Notes: generated from the letters alone by a model not told the origin. Shown: positions 34,141 to 43,760, counted from the stretch's first letter. The stretch is 64,000 bases of DNA from Mycobacterium sp. (GCA_011620645.1 WOYS01000110.1:29774-93773), one strand, 5' to 3'. A program made the numbers and translations.

Positions 34141-34205
34141 ACAAGCAAACGGCCTGGTTTCGGTGGTTGCTGAAAGCGAACTTGGCTAGCTCGAAGGTGT
34201 GGTCA

Positions 34206-34901
34206 ATGCAGGGACAAAGAATGGCCAACGGCTGGCTCCGGTCGTCTGCCGCCCTTGCCGCGATCGTTGCCCCGGCCGCCGTGCTCTTCTCTGTCGGTGG
34301 CGATATCCAGCCCGCCGACACCCTCACTGAACAGGTGGTGGAGGTCGCTTCCACCACCATCCTCCCCGCCGCAGCGCCCGCACCGCTGGGCGTCGAGGTC
34401 ATCGCCGTGCCTGCCGCCTTCGGCTGGAGCCCGATGGTGGCGGCAGCGCCCGCACCGGCGGTCGCTTCCGCTCAGCTCGTCTCCGCATCGAGGTGGCGCG
34501 CCGACACCCGCTCGCTGCTGTTGCCCAAGGGTGTCGCTCCCGAACACGGCCTGCAGATCAGGACCATCCTGACCGCCCGCGCCATCAGCGCGGTTTTCCC
34601 GGAGATCCGCAGTATCGGCGGCGTTCGCCCCGATGCACTGCGCTGGCATCCCAACGGTCTGGCCCTGGACGTCATGATCCCCAACCCCGGCAGCGCGCAG
34701 GGTGCCGCGCTGGGGAACCAGATCGTCGCCTACGTGATGAAGAACGCCGGCCGGTTCGGCATGCAGGACGTCATCTGGCGCGGCACCTATTACACGCCGA
34801 GCGGTGCGCAGGGGTCCGGCGGTTACGGCCACTATGACCACGTGCACGTCACCACCAACGGTGGCGGCTACCCGAGCGGCGGCGAGCAGTACTTCCGCTG
34901 A
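34206..34901 (+). CDS. Secreted protein with M15/VanY-like zinc-site pattern (Rv0320-like)
   Basis: Product of about 231 residues with a signal peptide (GWLRSSAALAAIVAPAAVLF). The C-terminal 130 residues read like an M15/ARB-type domain: IRTILTARAISAVFPEIRSI, ALRWHPNGLALDVMIPNPGS (His and Asp ligand pair) and GYGHYDHVHVTTNGG (last His ligands), which is the Zn-binding HxxxxxxD...HxH order. In bacteria such folds act as D-Ala-D-Ala or cell-wall peptidases, but mycobacterial members are not characterised. Starts at 34206 and 34221 are both possible; an upstream codon at 34167 precedes the signal peptide by too far. Confidence 0.78.
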   Translation: MQGQRMANGWLRSSAALAAIVAPAAVLFSVGGDIQPADTLTEQVVEVASTTILPAAAPAPLGVEVIAVPAAFGWSPMVAAAPAPAVASAQLVSASRWRADTRSLLLPKGVAPEHGLQIRTILTARAISAVFPEIRSIGGVRPDALRWHPNGLALDVMIPNPGSAQGAALGNQIVAYVMKNAGRFGMQDVIWRGTYYTPSGAQGSGGYGHYDHVHVTTNGGGYPSGGEQYFR

Positions 34902-34905
34902 TCGA

Positions 34906-35010
34906 TCAGTCTTTGCGGCGTAGCCGCTGGGGGGTGACGGTCACCGGAGTCGGCGCGATGGCGCCGGCACGGGCAAGGACGACGCCAGCGGTGAGGGCAC
35001 CTTGTTGGCT
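34906..35010 (-). other. Possible C-terminal remnant of a gene
   Basis: A minus-strand frame reads GALTAGVVLARAGAIAPTP and then VTVTPQRLRRKD before TGA at 34906. It looks like a normal protein C-terminus with coding-like composition, but there is no matching upstream part. I do not recognise the family. The rest of 34902-35167 shows only a small hairpin (GCGTCG/CGACGC, about 35030-35057). Confidence 0.25.
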
Positions 35011-35167
35011 GTGCCTTTAATGACTCCTGCGTCGCATCCGATAGTTTGCCGACGCAAACGCTAGCTGAGCTTTCGGTGAAAGTGGCCGCTCCCTGTTTGT
35101 CGTCCGGGCGGTTCGCTCTTCGCGTGGTTGCGCGCGAAACCCGCCCCTCCTCGTTTATGGTTCGCCT

Positions 35168-36046
35168 GTGCCTGATTTTGATCGACGCAGTGCCTTGTTG
35201 ATGCTGGGACTGGGTGCGGCGGCTGCCGCACTGCCCACCCCGTCGGCCCATGCCGAGCCGGTCCCCGGTGATCTGCCGCCCGGGCCAATACCCGGTCCAC
35301 GGGCTCCGGTGCCCGAGGTTGCGGCGCCGACGATGCTGTTCCAAGACGAGTTCAATGGACCGGCAGGCTCACCGCCTGACCCGGCGGCGTGGTTCATTGT
35401 GCCCGTCCGCGAGACGATCAGGAATCCCGCCGAATGGGACAAGCCCTACAATATGGGCCGTTACGTCACCGACCAGGAGCATGTCTTCCAGGACGGCAAC
35501 GGCAACCTCGTCATCCGTGCCACCCGCGGTGAGGGGGCGAATATCCAGGAGAAGTACGCCGGCGCGAAGATCATCGGGAACTGGCGCGGCGGCGTCGGCA
35601 CCACCTGGGAAGCGCGCATCAAGCTCAACTGCCTGACCGATGGTGCGTGGCCGGCCTTCTGGCTGCTCAACGACGATCCGGTCCGCGGTGGTGAGATCGA
35701 CCTGGTGGAGTGGTACGGCAACCGCGACTGGCCGTCGGGCTCCACCGTGCACGCGAGGCTGGACGGCACCGCGATGGCCACCGACAAGCACCCGGTCGAC
35801 GGCAACTGGCATTCCTGGCGCATGACATGGCAGCCGACCGGTCTGTACTTTTGGAAGGACTACCAGCCGGGCATGGAGCCCTACTTCACGGTGCCGGCGA
35901 ACTCGCTGGATCCGTGGCCCTTCAACGATCCCGGTTACACGATGGCGCCGATCTTCAACATCGCCGTCGGTGGATCCGGCGGCCGTGAGCCAGCCGCCGG
36001 CAACTATCCGGCCGAGATGCTCGTCGACTGGATTCGGGTGTTCTGA
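35168..36046 (+). CDS. Tat-exported GH16 beta-glucanase-like protein (Rv0315-like)
   Basis: The 292-residue protein starts at GTG 35168 with MPDFDRRSALLMLGLGAAAA, a twin-arginine signal (DRRSALL). The GH16 fold follows: FQDEFNGPAG near the start, VTDQEHVFQDGNGNLVIRAT, WEARIKLNCLTDGAWPAFWL and the catalytic motif RGGEIDLVEWYGN (ExDxxE). The enzyme would cleave beta-1,3- or mixed beta-glucan outside the cytoplasm; Rv0315 is described as a beta-1,3-glucanase-like antigen. All catalytic acids are present. It is monocistronic here, followed by a convergent GAF-ANTAR gene. Confidence 0.88.
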   Translation: MPDFDRRSALLMLGLGAAAAALPTPSAHAEPVPGDLPPGPIPGPRAPVPEVAAPTMLFQDEFNGPAGSPPDPAAWFIVPVRETIRNPAEWDKPYNMGRYVTDQEHVFQDGNGNLVIRATRGEGANIQEKYAGAKIIGNWRGGVGTTWEARIKLNCLTDGAWPAFWLLNDDPVRGGEIDLVEWYGNRDWPSGSTVHARLDGTAMATDKHPVDGNWHSWRMTWQPTGLYFWKDYQPGMEPYFTVPANSLDPWPFNDPGYTMAPIFNIAVGGSGGREPAAGNYPAEMLVDWIRVF

Positions 36047-36088
36047 CCCGGGACACTCGGTAGTGGCGCCAGAGGTCCGCGTAGCGCG

Positions 36089-36772
36089 TCACTCGCGGGT
36101 GTTGATCACCTGCTGAGCGACCTCCACCAACTTGGTGTTGCTCTCCTGCGATATCTGGCGCAGCATTTCGAATGCCTGCACGTCGTTGACCTTGTAGCGC
36201 TCCATGATGATGCCCTTGGCCTGGCCGATACGGTCCCTGGTGGACAGCGCCGCCTCCAGTTGCTGCCCCTCCTGGCTGGCCAGAATCGCGGCTGCGGCAT
36301 GCGCGGCCAGCACGACGCCGATGGTCTCGGCCTCCCCACGCCAGATGTTCGGCTGAAAACCGAAGAGATTCAGGGCACCTGCGGTCCGGTCGGATGTGTA
36401 CAGCTTGAACGACAGCCCGCTGAGAACGCCGATCTCGACACACGCCGGCGCATAACGCGGCCAGCGCTCCTCCTCGCGGAAGTCGTCGGTGCGCACGATC
36501 AGGTCATCGAGGGCTGCCTGCACGCAGGGCCCCTCGTCGAACTGCATCTGCAGTCGGTGTAGTTCGGTGGTGAGCCGAGCCTCTTTGGGCATCGTCTCGA
36601 AGGTGCGTTGCTTGCCGATGAGCAGGACCCCTGCGGTATCGACGCCGGGAATCAGCTCCAGTGCCGCGGCGGCGACCCCGGACAGCACCTCATCGAGGCT
36701 GCGCGGGCCCGCAAGAGAGCGAGCCAACTCGGCCATGCGCGCGGCCAAGTCCTGCTTCTCCAAGAACGTCAT
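36089..36772 (-). CDS. GAF-ANTAR RNA-binding antitermination regulator
   Basis: A 227-residue protein. Residues about 1-160 form a GAF sensor domain (DTAGVLLIGKQRTFETMPKE, QFDEGPCVQAALDDLIVRTD, GALNLFGFQPNIW), and about 160-227 form the ANTAR domain (LEAALSTRDRIGQAKGIIME, RYKVNDVQAFEMLRQISQES, NTKLVEVAQQVINT). ANTAR proteins bind paired hexaloop hairpins in leader RNAs and stop termination. It is divergent from a peptide ABC transporter operon across a 226-bp gap, which may be its target or its own leader. I see a 7-bp-arm hairpin (36842-36858) in that gap, but its loop is three bases, not the six-base ANTAR loop. Confidence 0.88.
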   Translation of the reverse strand: MTFLEKQDLAARMAELARSLAGPRSLDEVLSGVAAAALELIPGVDTAGVLLIGKQRTFETMPKEARLTTELHRLQMQFDEGPCVQAALDDLIVRTDDFREEERWPRYAPACVEIGVLSGLSFKLYTSDRTAGALNLFGFQPNIWRGEAETIGVVLAAHAAAAILASQEGQQLEAALSTRDRIGQAKGIIMERYKVNDVQAFEMLRQISQESNTKLVEVAQQVINTRE

Positions 36773-36998
36773 GATTGAAGTCTCCCCTCAAGAACGCGCG
36801 AGCCGGTGTTTGCCTGGAGATGGGACCTCCGCAGGCGTATTGCAGGAATGTTTCCTGCCTGTTGCCGAAAAGACAACATAATTTACGTCCCTCGAAATGC
36901 ATTCTCATAGATTTCCGTCCAAGATGGCTACCCGGATCGCCTTTTATGAAGCGTGAACGTGGACGGGACTCGCCCGAGCCGCGAAGCTAGGGAGCCAG

Positions 36999-38654
36999 AT
37001 GAGCAAGCTGCGCACCGCCCTGCGCAAGACAACCGTCCTGTCCTGCATCTCCGCTGTCGCCGTCTTCGGTGTCGCCGCCTGCGGCGACGAGGGCTCCGAC
37101 GCATCAGGCGGCGGGGGTGACATCAACATCTCGATGACGTCGTTCCCGGATTACGTCGACCCGCAGTTGTCGTACACCCTCGAAGGGTGGGAGGTGCTGT
37201 ACAACACCTACACTCCGCTGCTGACCTACAAACACGCGAAAGGCGCGGAGGGCACCTCGGTGGTGCCGGGCCTGGCAGAGGACATGCCCGAGATCTCGCC
37301 CGATGGGAAAATCTACACGCTGAAGCTGCGGCCGGACATGAAGTACTCCGACGGCACACCCATCAAGGCGTCGGATTTCACCTATGCCATCCAGCGGCTG
37401 TTCAAGGCCGACTCCGGCGGATCGGTGTTCTACAGCGGGATCGTCGGAGCGCCCGAGTACGCGGAGGGGACGGCGGACAGCATCGCCGGCATCGTCACCG
37501 ACGACGCCACCGGCGATATCACCATCACGCTGGACGGCCCGAACGGCACCTTCGAGAACGTGCTGGGACTGCCGTTCGCGGCGCCTGTTCCGCCGAGTAC
37601 CCCGTTGTCCGATGACGCGACGAACAATCCGCCGCCGTCCAGCGGCCCATTCATGATCACGAGTGTCGAAGCGCCGCAGACCCTGACGATGGAGCGCAAC
37701 CCGAACTTCCAAAGCGTCCTCGATGCCGGCGCCACCGAGGTCGCCGATGCCGAAGTCGACAAGATCATCGTCACGCAGAACAAGAGCAACACCGCCCAGG
37801 TGACGGGCGTGCAACAGAACACCATCGACTTCATGGTCGACCCGCCGGACGCGGACCGTCTGCAGGAAGTGAAAACCCGTTTCGCCGAGCGGTTCCGGAT
37901 GGAAGAGTCGATCAACACCTACTACTTCTGGATGAACAACCAGACCGCACCGTTCAACGATGTGCGGATACGTCAAGCAGTCAACTACGCCATCGACCCG
38001 GAGGCGCTCAACCGGGTGTTCGGCGGGCGCATGCACCCGACGCAGCAGATCCTGCCGCCCGGAATGCCCGGCTACCAGGAATACAAGCTCTACCCCGGAC
38101 CCGATATGAACAAGGCCAAAGCGCTTCTTGCCGAGGCCAATCCGACCGACCGTGACATCACGGTGTGGACCAACGACGAGCCCGACCGCAAACGGATCGG
38201 TGAGTACTACCACGACGTGCTCAACCAGTTGGGCTTCAACGCGACGTTGAAGGTGATCGCCGGCGACGTCTACTTCACTACGATCGGCAACCAGTCCACT
38301 CCGGACCTGGACACCGGTTTCGGCAACTGGTTCCAGGACTTCCCGCACCCGGACGATTTCTTCCGGCCGCTGCTCAACAGTGATGCCATCCTGCCCACCA
38401 ACGGCAACAACTTCTCCAGGGCGTCCTACCCGGAGTTGGACGCGAAGATGGACGAGCTGCTGACCAAGCAGCTCACTGACGGTGACACCGAGGCGCAGTA
38501 CACGGCACTGGACAAGGCCTACATGGAGCAGGCGGCGTGGGCGCCGTACGGCAACGAGCAATTCACCACGTTCGTCTCCGACCGGATCGACTTCGACAAG
38601 GCCTACCACCACCTCCTGTTCAATCAGGACTGGTCGGCGCTGGCCCTGAAGTAA
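36999..38654 (+). CDS. Peptide ABC transporter substrate-binding lipoprotein (DppA/OppA family)
   Basis: The 551-residue protein has a lipoprotein signal with lipobox VAACG at about residue 27, then an SBP family 5 fold: GLAEDMPEISPDGKIYTLKL, RPDMKYSDGTPIKASDFTYA, GPFMITSVEAPQTLTMERNP and YYFWMNNQTAPFNDVRIRQA followed by VNYAID. It would bind di- or oligopeptides or a related ligand outside the cell and deliver them to the permeases. It is the first gene of a five-gene operon with short spacings. The start ATG 36999 has a GGGAGC site upstream. Confidence 0.9.
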   Translation: MSKLRTALRKTTVLSCISAVAVFGVAACGDEGSDASGGGGDINISMTSFPDYVDPQLSYTLEGWEVLYNTYTPLLTYKHAKGAEGTSVVPGLAEDMPEISPDGKIYTLKLRPDMKYSDGTPIKASDFTYAIQRLFKADSGGSVFYSGIVGAPEYAEGTADSIAGIVTDDATGDITITLDGPNGTFENVLGLPFAAPVPPSTPLSDDATNNPPPSSGPFMITSVEAPQTLTMERNPNFQSVLDAGATEVADAEVDKIIVTQNKSNTAQVTGVQQNTIDFMVDPPDADRLQEVKTRFAERFRMEESINTYYFWMNNQTAPFNDVRIRQAVNYAIDPEALNRVFGGRMHPTQQILPPGMPGYQEYKLYPGPDMNKAKALLAEANPTDRDITVWTNDEPDRKRIGEYYHDVLNQLGFNATLKVIAGDVYFTTIGNQSTPDLDTGFGNWFQDFPHPDDFFRPLLNSDAILPTNGNNFSRASYPELDAKMDELLTKQLTDGDTEAQYTALDKAYMEQAAWAPYGNEQFTTFVSDRIDFDKAYHHLLFNQDWSALALK

Positions 38655-38656
38655 GT

Positions 38657-39694
38657 ATGGCCACCCCGATCGACGCGGTCGAAGGGCCGGGGGACCCCCC
38701 GCTCCCCGTGAGGGTCCCCGCGGCGCAGATCCGAGGCCGAAGCCCGTGGTTTCTGGCGTGGCTTCGGCTGCGGCGCAACATAGTCAGCCTCGCCTTCGGT
38801 GTGCTATTCATCCTGATCGTGCTGTTCTGCCTGGCGGCGCCGCTGTGGGCCGACCACGTGGCGCACACCGGGCCCAACGAGAACCACATCACCGACGTGG
38901 TGATGATCGACGGGCAGGAGACCGATGTCGTCTCACCTGATGGGACCCCGATCGGGCCGGGCTTGCACGGCCGGTACCTGCTGGGCGCGGATCAGAACGG
39001 ACGAGATGTGATGGTGCGCCTGATGTACGGCGGCCGGACGTCCATCTACATCGGCATTCTGGCCGCGGCCATCACCACGGTGCTCGCCGTCCTGGTCGGG
39101 CTGCTGTGCGGCTTCTACCGCGGATGGGTCGACGCCATCCTGTCCAGGGTGATGGACGTGGTGTGGGCGTTTCCGGTGCTGCTGCTCGGCATCGCATTGG
39201 GTACCGCACTTGCCGTGGGCGGGTTGACGATCGGCGCGCTGCAGGTGGCCGGTGACTCGCTGTGGATCCCGATCCTGATCATCGCGCTGGTCTACGTACC
39301 GTATATGGCCCGTCCCATCCGCGGTGAGATCCTGGCGCTGCGGGAGAAGGAGTTCGTGGAGGCGGCGGTGGCGCAGGGCAAGGGCCCGGTGCGGATCATG
39401 GTCAGTGAGTTGTTGCCCAACGTGGTGTCGACCATCATCGTGTTCTTCACCCTCAATATTGCCAACAACATGCTCCTGGAATCCGCGCTGTCGTTCCTGG
39501 GCGCGGGCGTGCGGGCGCCGAACGCCTCCTGGGGAACCATGATCGCCGACGGCTACCAGACCATCTACACCGCGCCGCACCTGACGATCGTGCCCGGAGT
39601 GATGATCGTGCTGACCGTGTTGTCGCTCAACGTGTTCGGCGATGGTCTGCGAGACGCGCTGGATCCGCGCGCCAAGATCCGGTTGGAGCACTGA
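38657..39694 (+). CDS. Peptide ABC transporter permease (DppC type)
   Basis: A 345-residue protein starting MATPIDAVEGPGDPPLPVRV two bases after the SBP stop. It has an N-terminal transmembrane helix (VLFILIVLFCLAAPLWA), an extracytoplasmic part with HGRYLLGADQNGRDVMVRLM and YGGR (the DppC hallmark), five further helices, and the EAA loop EFVEAAVAQGKGPVRIMVSE followed by LLPN. It forms the translocation channel with the DppB-type protein encoded next. In most dpp operons the B gene comes before C; here the order is reversed. Confidence 0.9.
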   Translation: MATPIDAVEGPGDPPLPVRVPAAQIRGRSPWFLAWLRLRRNIVSLAFGVLFILIVLFCLAAPLWADHVAHTGPNENHITDVVMIDGQETDVVSPDGTPIGPGLHGRYLLGADQNGRDVMVRLMYGGRTSIYIGILAAAITTVLAVLVGLLCGFYRGWVDAILSRVMDVVWAFPVLLLGIALGTALAVGGLTIGALQVAGDSLWIPILIIALVYVPYMARPIRGEILALREKEFVEAAVAQGKGPVRIMVSELLPNVVSTIIVFFTLNIANNMLLESALSFLGAGVRAPNASWGTMIADGYQTIYTAPHLTIVPGVMIVLTVLSLNVFGDGLRDALDPRAKIRLEH

Positions 39695-39695
39695 C

Positions 39696-40658
39696 ATGCT
39701 GCGTTTCGTGGTCCGGCGGCTGATCGGCATGGTCGGTGTGCTGTTCGCGATCTCGGTATTGGTGTTCTTGATCTTCAATGTGATTCCCAACTCCGACCCG
39801 GCGGCCCGCATCGCGGGCAAGAACGCCGACCCGGAACTGATCGCCAGGGTCAGCGCCGATCTGGGTCTCGACCAGCCGCTGTATGTGCAGTACCTGACGA
39901 TGATGAAGCAGATCTTCACCGGTCAGCTGACCTCCTATGCCAGCTCGCAGAACGTCGTCGAACAGATCTGGAAGGGCCTGCCCGCAACGTTTTCGCTCTG
40001 CATCGGCGCCGCCGTGCTGTGGATGACGCTGGCGATCTGCTTCGGCTATTTCAGCGCGGTGCATGCCGGCAAGTTCACCGACCGTGCCTTGACCATCGTG
40101 TCGTTGGTGGGTATCTCGATGCCGGTGTTCTGGTTGGCGGCAATTCTGTTGTACTACTTGAGCTTCAAAGCAGAGCTCTTCCCCACCAGTAGTTACGTGC
40201 CGCTCACAAAAGATCCGCTGGACTGGGCGTATCACCTGATCCTGCCGTGGCTCACGTTGGCGGTGCTCTACGTCGGCTTCTACAGCCGGGTGCTGCGGTC
40301 CAACATGCTGGACGTGATGAACGATGATCACGTCCGGACCGCACGGGCCAAGGGCATCAGCGAACGGCAGGTGCGCATCAAACATGTGCTGCGCAATTCG
40401 ATGATCCCGATCGTCACGTTGTTCGGACTCGACTTCGGTGCCGTCGTCGGGGGCGGCGCGATCCTCACCGAGACGGTGTTCAACCTCAACGGCGTCGGCC
40501 TCTATGCGGGGCAGGCGATCGGATCGCTGGACCTGCCGCCGCTGATCGGGGTGACGATGTTCGGCGCGTTCTTCATCGTGCTGTTCAACACCTTGGTCGA
40601 CGTGACGTACGCATTCCTGGATCCCCGGATCCGACTCGGAGAGGCAGCGCCGGTATGA
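39696..40658 (+). CDS. Peptide ABC transporter permease (DppB type)
   Basis: A 320-residue membrane protein beginning MLRFVVRRLIGMVGVLFAIS, typical of DppB/OppB permeases, with LGLDQPLYVQYLTMMKQIFT (family signature), six helices and the EAA motif HVRTARAKGISERQVRIKHV followed by LRNSM. It would pair with the DppC-type protein upstream. The start ATG 39696 lies one base after the preceding stop, and its end overlaps the next gene by ATGA. Confidence 0.9.
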   Translation: MLRFVVRRLIGMVGVLFAISVLVFLIFNVIPNSDPAARIAGKNADPELIARVSADLGLDQPLYVQYLTMMKQIFTGQLTSYASSQNVVEQIWKGLPATFSLCIGAAVLWMTLAICFGYFSAVHAGKFTDRALTIVSLVGISMPVFWLAAILLYYLSFKAELFPTSSYVPLTKDPLDWAYHLILPWLTLAVLYVGFYSRVLRSNMLDVMNDDHVRTARAKGISERQVRIKHVLRNSMIPIVTLFGLDFGAVVGGGAILTETVFNLNGVGLYAGQAIGSLDLPPLIGVTMFGAFFIVLFNTLVDVTYAFLDPRIRLGEAAPV

Positions 40659-41683
40659 GTCCGTTACTCGAAGTCGACAATCTGCGAGTCAGTTTCACCA
40701 CCCAGGATGGTGTGGTAGGCGCTGTCGATGGCGTGTCGTTCGACCTGGCCGCGGGGGAGGTGCTGGCCATCGTCGGCGAGTCCGGGTCCGGTAAGAGCGT
40801 GACCGCGCAGACCGTGATCGGTCTGACCCGCGCGCCGAACGCGACCATCGGTGGCGCGGTGCGGTTCGACGGCAAGGATCTCACGCAACTCAACGACCGC
40901 GAATTGCAAAGTATCCGAGGCGAACACATCGCCATGGTGTTCCAGGATCCGATGACATCGCTGAATCCGGTGTACCGGGTGGGTGATCAGATCACCGAGA
41001 TGATCCGCGCCCATCGGGACGTCTCCCGCGCCGAGGCACGGGACCGTGCCGTCGAACTGTTGCGCACCGTGGGCATTCCCAATCCCGAGCGTCGCGTGCG
41101 CGACTACCCGCACGAGTTCTCCGGCGGTATGCGCCAGCGGGTGATGATCGCCATGGCGCTGTCCTTGGAACCCGAAGTGCTGATCGCTGATGAGCCCACC
41201 ACCGCGCTGGACGTGACGATCCAGGCGCAGATCCTGCGGCTGCTGGCCGATCTCAACGCCGAACGCGATCTCGCGGTGGTGCTGATCACCCATGATCTCG
41301 GCGTGGTCGCCGAGATCGCCGACCGGGTGCTGGTGATGTATGCGGGGCAGGTGGTCGAAGACGCCAGCGTCGAGGACATCTTCTACGATCCGCAACACCC
41401 CTATACCTGGGGTCTTCTCGGGTCGCTGACACCGCTCGACGCACCGCATCATTCACGGTTGCCGCAGATCGGGGGAGCTCCGCCGTCGCTGCTGTCACTG
41501 CCGCCGGGGTGCCGTTTCGCGCCGCGCTGCCCCCATGCGTTCGAAAATTGCACGCAGCTCCCACCGTTGGAGACCAGAGCGACGGTTGGTCACCTGGACC
41601 GGTGCTGGCTGGACCCGGTGCAGAAGGCGACGCTGCGTGAGGTGGACGGCCGGATCGGCCTGCGGAAGCCGGTGAGCTCGTGA
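40655..41683 (+). CDS. Peptide ABC transporter ATP-binding protein (DppD type)
   Basis: A 342-residue ATPase with Walker [14 protein letters not shown]-loop [23 protein letters not shown] signature [15 protein letters not shown], Walker [15 protein letters not shown] and H-loop [16 protein letters not shown]. The C-terminal oligopeptide-transporter domain has [17 protein letters not shown], with Cys residues that in some homologues bind an Fe-S cluster. It couples ATP hydrolysis to import through the DppB/C channel. It overlaps neighbours on both sides by ATGA/GTGA. Confidence 0.92.
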   Translation: MSPLLEVDNLRVSFTTQDGVVGAVDGVSFDLAAGEVLAIVGESGSGKSVTAQTVIGLTRAPNATIGGAVRFDGKDLTQLNDRELQSIRGEHIAMVFQDPMTSLNPVYRVGDQITEMIRAHRDVSRAEARDRAVELLRTVGIPNPERRVRDYPHEFSGGMRQRVMIAMALSLEPEVLIADEPTTALDVTIQAQILRLLADLNAERDLAVVLITHDLGVVAEIADRVLVMYAGQVVEDASVEDIFYDPQHPYTWGLLGSLTPLDAPHHSRLPQIGGAPPSLLSLPPGCRFAPRCPHAFENCTQLPPLETRATVGHLDRCWLDPVQKATLREVDGRIGLRKPVSS

Positions 41684-42687
41684 CCACGGGACAGCCGTTG
41701 CTCGAGGTCACCGACCTGGTCAAGCATTTCCCCATCAAGGCGGGCGTGATCATCGAGCGCGAGGTGGCCCGGGTGCGCGCGGTGGACGGAGTCAGCCTGA
41801 CCCTGCGCGAAGGGGAGACGCTGGGCCTCGTCGGTGAGTCGGGATGCGGAAAGTCGACCTTATGCCGGCTGATCCTGCAGCTGTTGGCGCCGACCTCGGG
41901 ATCGGTGCGGTTTCAGGGCGAGGAACTGGTGGGGCGATCGCGCCGGGACCTGCGGCCGATACGCAGGCACATCCAGATGGTGTTTCAGGATCCGTACGCG
42001 TCGCTCAATCCGCGCAAACGGATCGGCCAGATCATCGGTGACCCGATCGCGTTGCACGGGCTGGCGAGCGGCGGCGAGGTGAAACGCCGGGTGCAGGACC
42101 TGCTGGATCGGGTTGGTCTGCAAGCCGAGCATTACAACCGCTTCCCGCATGAGTTCTCCGGCGGGCAACGGCAACGGATCGGGATCGCCCGCGCGTTGGC
42201 GTTGCGGCCCAAGCTGATCATCGCCGATGAGCCGGTATCGGCCCTGGACGTCTCGGTGCAGGCACAGATCATCAATCTGTTCGAAGATCTTCAGGACGAG
42301 TTCGGCTTGTCGTACCTGTTCGTCGCGCACGACCTCGGTGTGGTCCGGCATGTCTCGGACCGGGTGGCGGTGATGTACCTGGGCAAGATCGTCGAGACTG
42401 CTTCGGCGACCGAGCTGTACGGCAAGCCGTTTCACCCGTATTCGAATGCGCTGCTCGCTGCGGTCCCGGTTCCCGATCCGAGGCGCAACGCCGCCCGTGA
42501 ACGGGTGATCCTCGAAGGCGACGTGCCCAGCTCGATCCATCCACCGTCGGGGTGCCGCTTCCACACGCGGTGCCGATGGGCGACTGAGCTCTGCACGGCC
42601 GAGGAGCCGGGCATGATCGAACGGGAGCGCGCACACGCGGCGGCCTGCCACCACCCACGGAACCTGGAGGCGGTGGCTACCGGCTGA
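41680..42687 (+). CDS. Peptide ABC transporter ATP-binding protein (DppF type)
   Basis: A 335-residue ATPase starting at GTG 41680, overlapping the DppD-type stop. Motifs: Walker A GESGCGKSTLCRLI, Q-loop MVFQDPYASLNPRKRIGQII, signature FSGGQRQRIGIARAL, Walker B KLIIADEPVSALDVSVQAQI, H-loop LFVAHDLGVVRHVSD, and the C-terminal HPPSGCRFHTRCRWATELC Cys region. It is the second ATPase of the heterodimeric pair and the last gene of the operon. Confidence 0.92.
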   Translation: MTTGQPLLEVTDLVKHFPIKAGVIIEREVARVRAVDGVSLTLREGETLGLVGESGCGKSTLCRLILQLLAPTSGSVRFQGEELVGRSRRDLRPIRRHIQMVFQDPYASLNPRKRIGQIIGDPIALHGLASGGEVKRRVQDLLDRVGLQAEHYNRFPHEFSGGQRQRIGIARALALRPKLIIADEPVSALDVSVQAQIINLFEDLQDEFGLSYLFVAHDLGVVRHVSDRVAVMYLGKIVETASATELYGKPFHPYSNALLAAVPVPDPRRNAARERVILEGDVPSSIHPPSGCRFHTRCRWATELCTAEEPGMIERERAHAAACHHPRNLEAVATG

Positions 42688-42745
42688 GATTGTCAGCGTC
42701 GCTCCCTGACCGGCCGGCATCGCCTGATCGCACTACGATTCGGGA

Positions 42746-43609
42746 GTGACCACGAAATCGGCTGAGCCTAGGACAGCGAAGACGTCGAAGAAGAAGCGCT
42801 CCGCTCCCAGGATCACCAATGAGGTGTACGAGGCCGAGTTGTTCCGCCTCCAAACCGAATTCGTGAAACTTCAGGAGTGGGCGAAGCACACCGGCGCCCG
42901 GGTCGTCGTTATCTTCGAAGGCCGCGACGCGGCGGGCAAGGGCGGCACGATCAAACGGATCACCGAATACCTGAGCCCCCGCATCGCCAGAATCGAGGCG
43001 CTGCCCGCGCCCAGTGATCGTGAGCGCGGCCAGTGGTACTACCAGCGCTACATCTCGCAGTTGCCCGCCAAGGGCGAGATCGTGCTGTTCGACCGGTCCT
43101 GGTACAACCGTGCCGGTGTGGAGACGGTGATGGGTTTCTGCACCCCGGCCGAGCATGAGTTGTTTCTGCGTCAGACACCGGTTTTCGAGCAGATGCTGAT
43201 CGAGGACGGGATCCTGCTGCGCAAGTACTGGTTCTCGGTGTCCGATGACGAGCAGCTACGCCGGTTCAAATCGCGCCTGAAAGACCCTGTGCGCCAATGG
43301 AAGTTGTCACCCATTGACATGGAGTCGGTGTACCGGTGGGAGGACTACTCACGCGCCAAGGATCAGATGATGCTGCACACCGACACCCCGCTGAGTCCGT
43401 GGCATGTGGTGGAGTCCGATATCAAGAAGCACGCCCGGCTGAACATGATGAGCCATCTGCTGTCGACCATCGACTACCACGACGTCGAGAAGCCGAAGGT
43501 TTCCCTGCCCAAGCGTGCGGTGCTCAGCGAGGGCTACCAGCGGCCGCCGCGGGAGCTCTCGACGTATGTCGACAATCATGTGGCCACGCTGATGGGTGAC
43601 CCGGAGTAG
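42746..43609 (+). CDS. ppk2: Polyphosphate kinase 2 (PPK2)
   Basis: The 287-residue protein begins at GTG 42746 with a Lys-rich leader. It has the PPK2 P-loop FEGRDAAGKGGTIKRITEYL at about residues 56-75, lid module APSDRERGQWYYQRYI, Walker B VLFDRSWYNRAGVETVMGF and YWFSVSDDEQLRRFKSRLKD. PPK2 enzymes use polyphosphate to phosphorylate GDP/ADP to GTP/ATP, or the reverse, in the cytoplasm. The sequence is of the single-domain type with full motifs. It marks the last conserved chromosomal gene before the small island that begins about 43.6 kb. Confidence 0.92.
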   Translation: MTTKSAEPRTAKTSKKKRSAPRITNEVYEAELFRLQTEFVKLQEWAKHTGARVVVIFEGRDAAGKGGTIKRITEYLSPRIARIEALPAPSDRERGQWYYQRYISQLPAKGEIVLFDRSWYNRAGVETVMGFCTPAEHELFLRQTPVFEQMLIEDGILLRKYWFSVSDDEQLRRFKSRLKDPVRQWKLSPIDMESVYRWEDYSRAKDQMMLHTDTPLSPWHVVESDIKKHARLNMMSHLLSTIDYHDVEKPKVSLPKRAVLSEGYQRPPRELSTYVDNHVATLMGDPE

Positions 43610-43760
43610 GCACGCAGCGGCGTGACACCGACTTCTGCGCGGTCCTTGCGAAGATGACAGGTTCCGTCGATGCCGACCCAGTGGGCTTGGCGGGAGTCCA
43701 ACCGCACCGTGCCCGAGCGGGTCGCCGCGATCGTCTCCGGGGTCGCACCAGCGGCTTCCA
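43610..43760 (-). pseudogene. Unrecognised coding remnant at the island edge
   Basis: A minus-strand frame (about 43758-43610, running on into ppk2 antisense) reads AAGATPETIAATRSGTVRLD, SRQAHWVGIDGTCHLRKD and RAEVGVTPLRA, which has coding-like composition but no start. It directly follows the transposase-like fragment on the same strand. I cannot name it; it could be the tail of a lost mobile-element or host gene. Confidence 0.3.

Noticed and set aside
34036-34205. A ydaO-type (c-di-AMP) riboswitch upstream of the M15-like secreted protein gene
   Set aside because: None of the conserved riboswitch core segments could be found; only short GTCAC-type direct repeats are present.
36842-36858. 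GCAGGAA-TGT-TTCCTGC hairpin as an ANTAR target
   Set aside because: ANTAR targets need two hairpins with six-base loops; this one has a three-base loop and no partner nearby.
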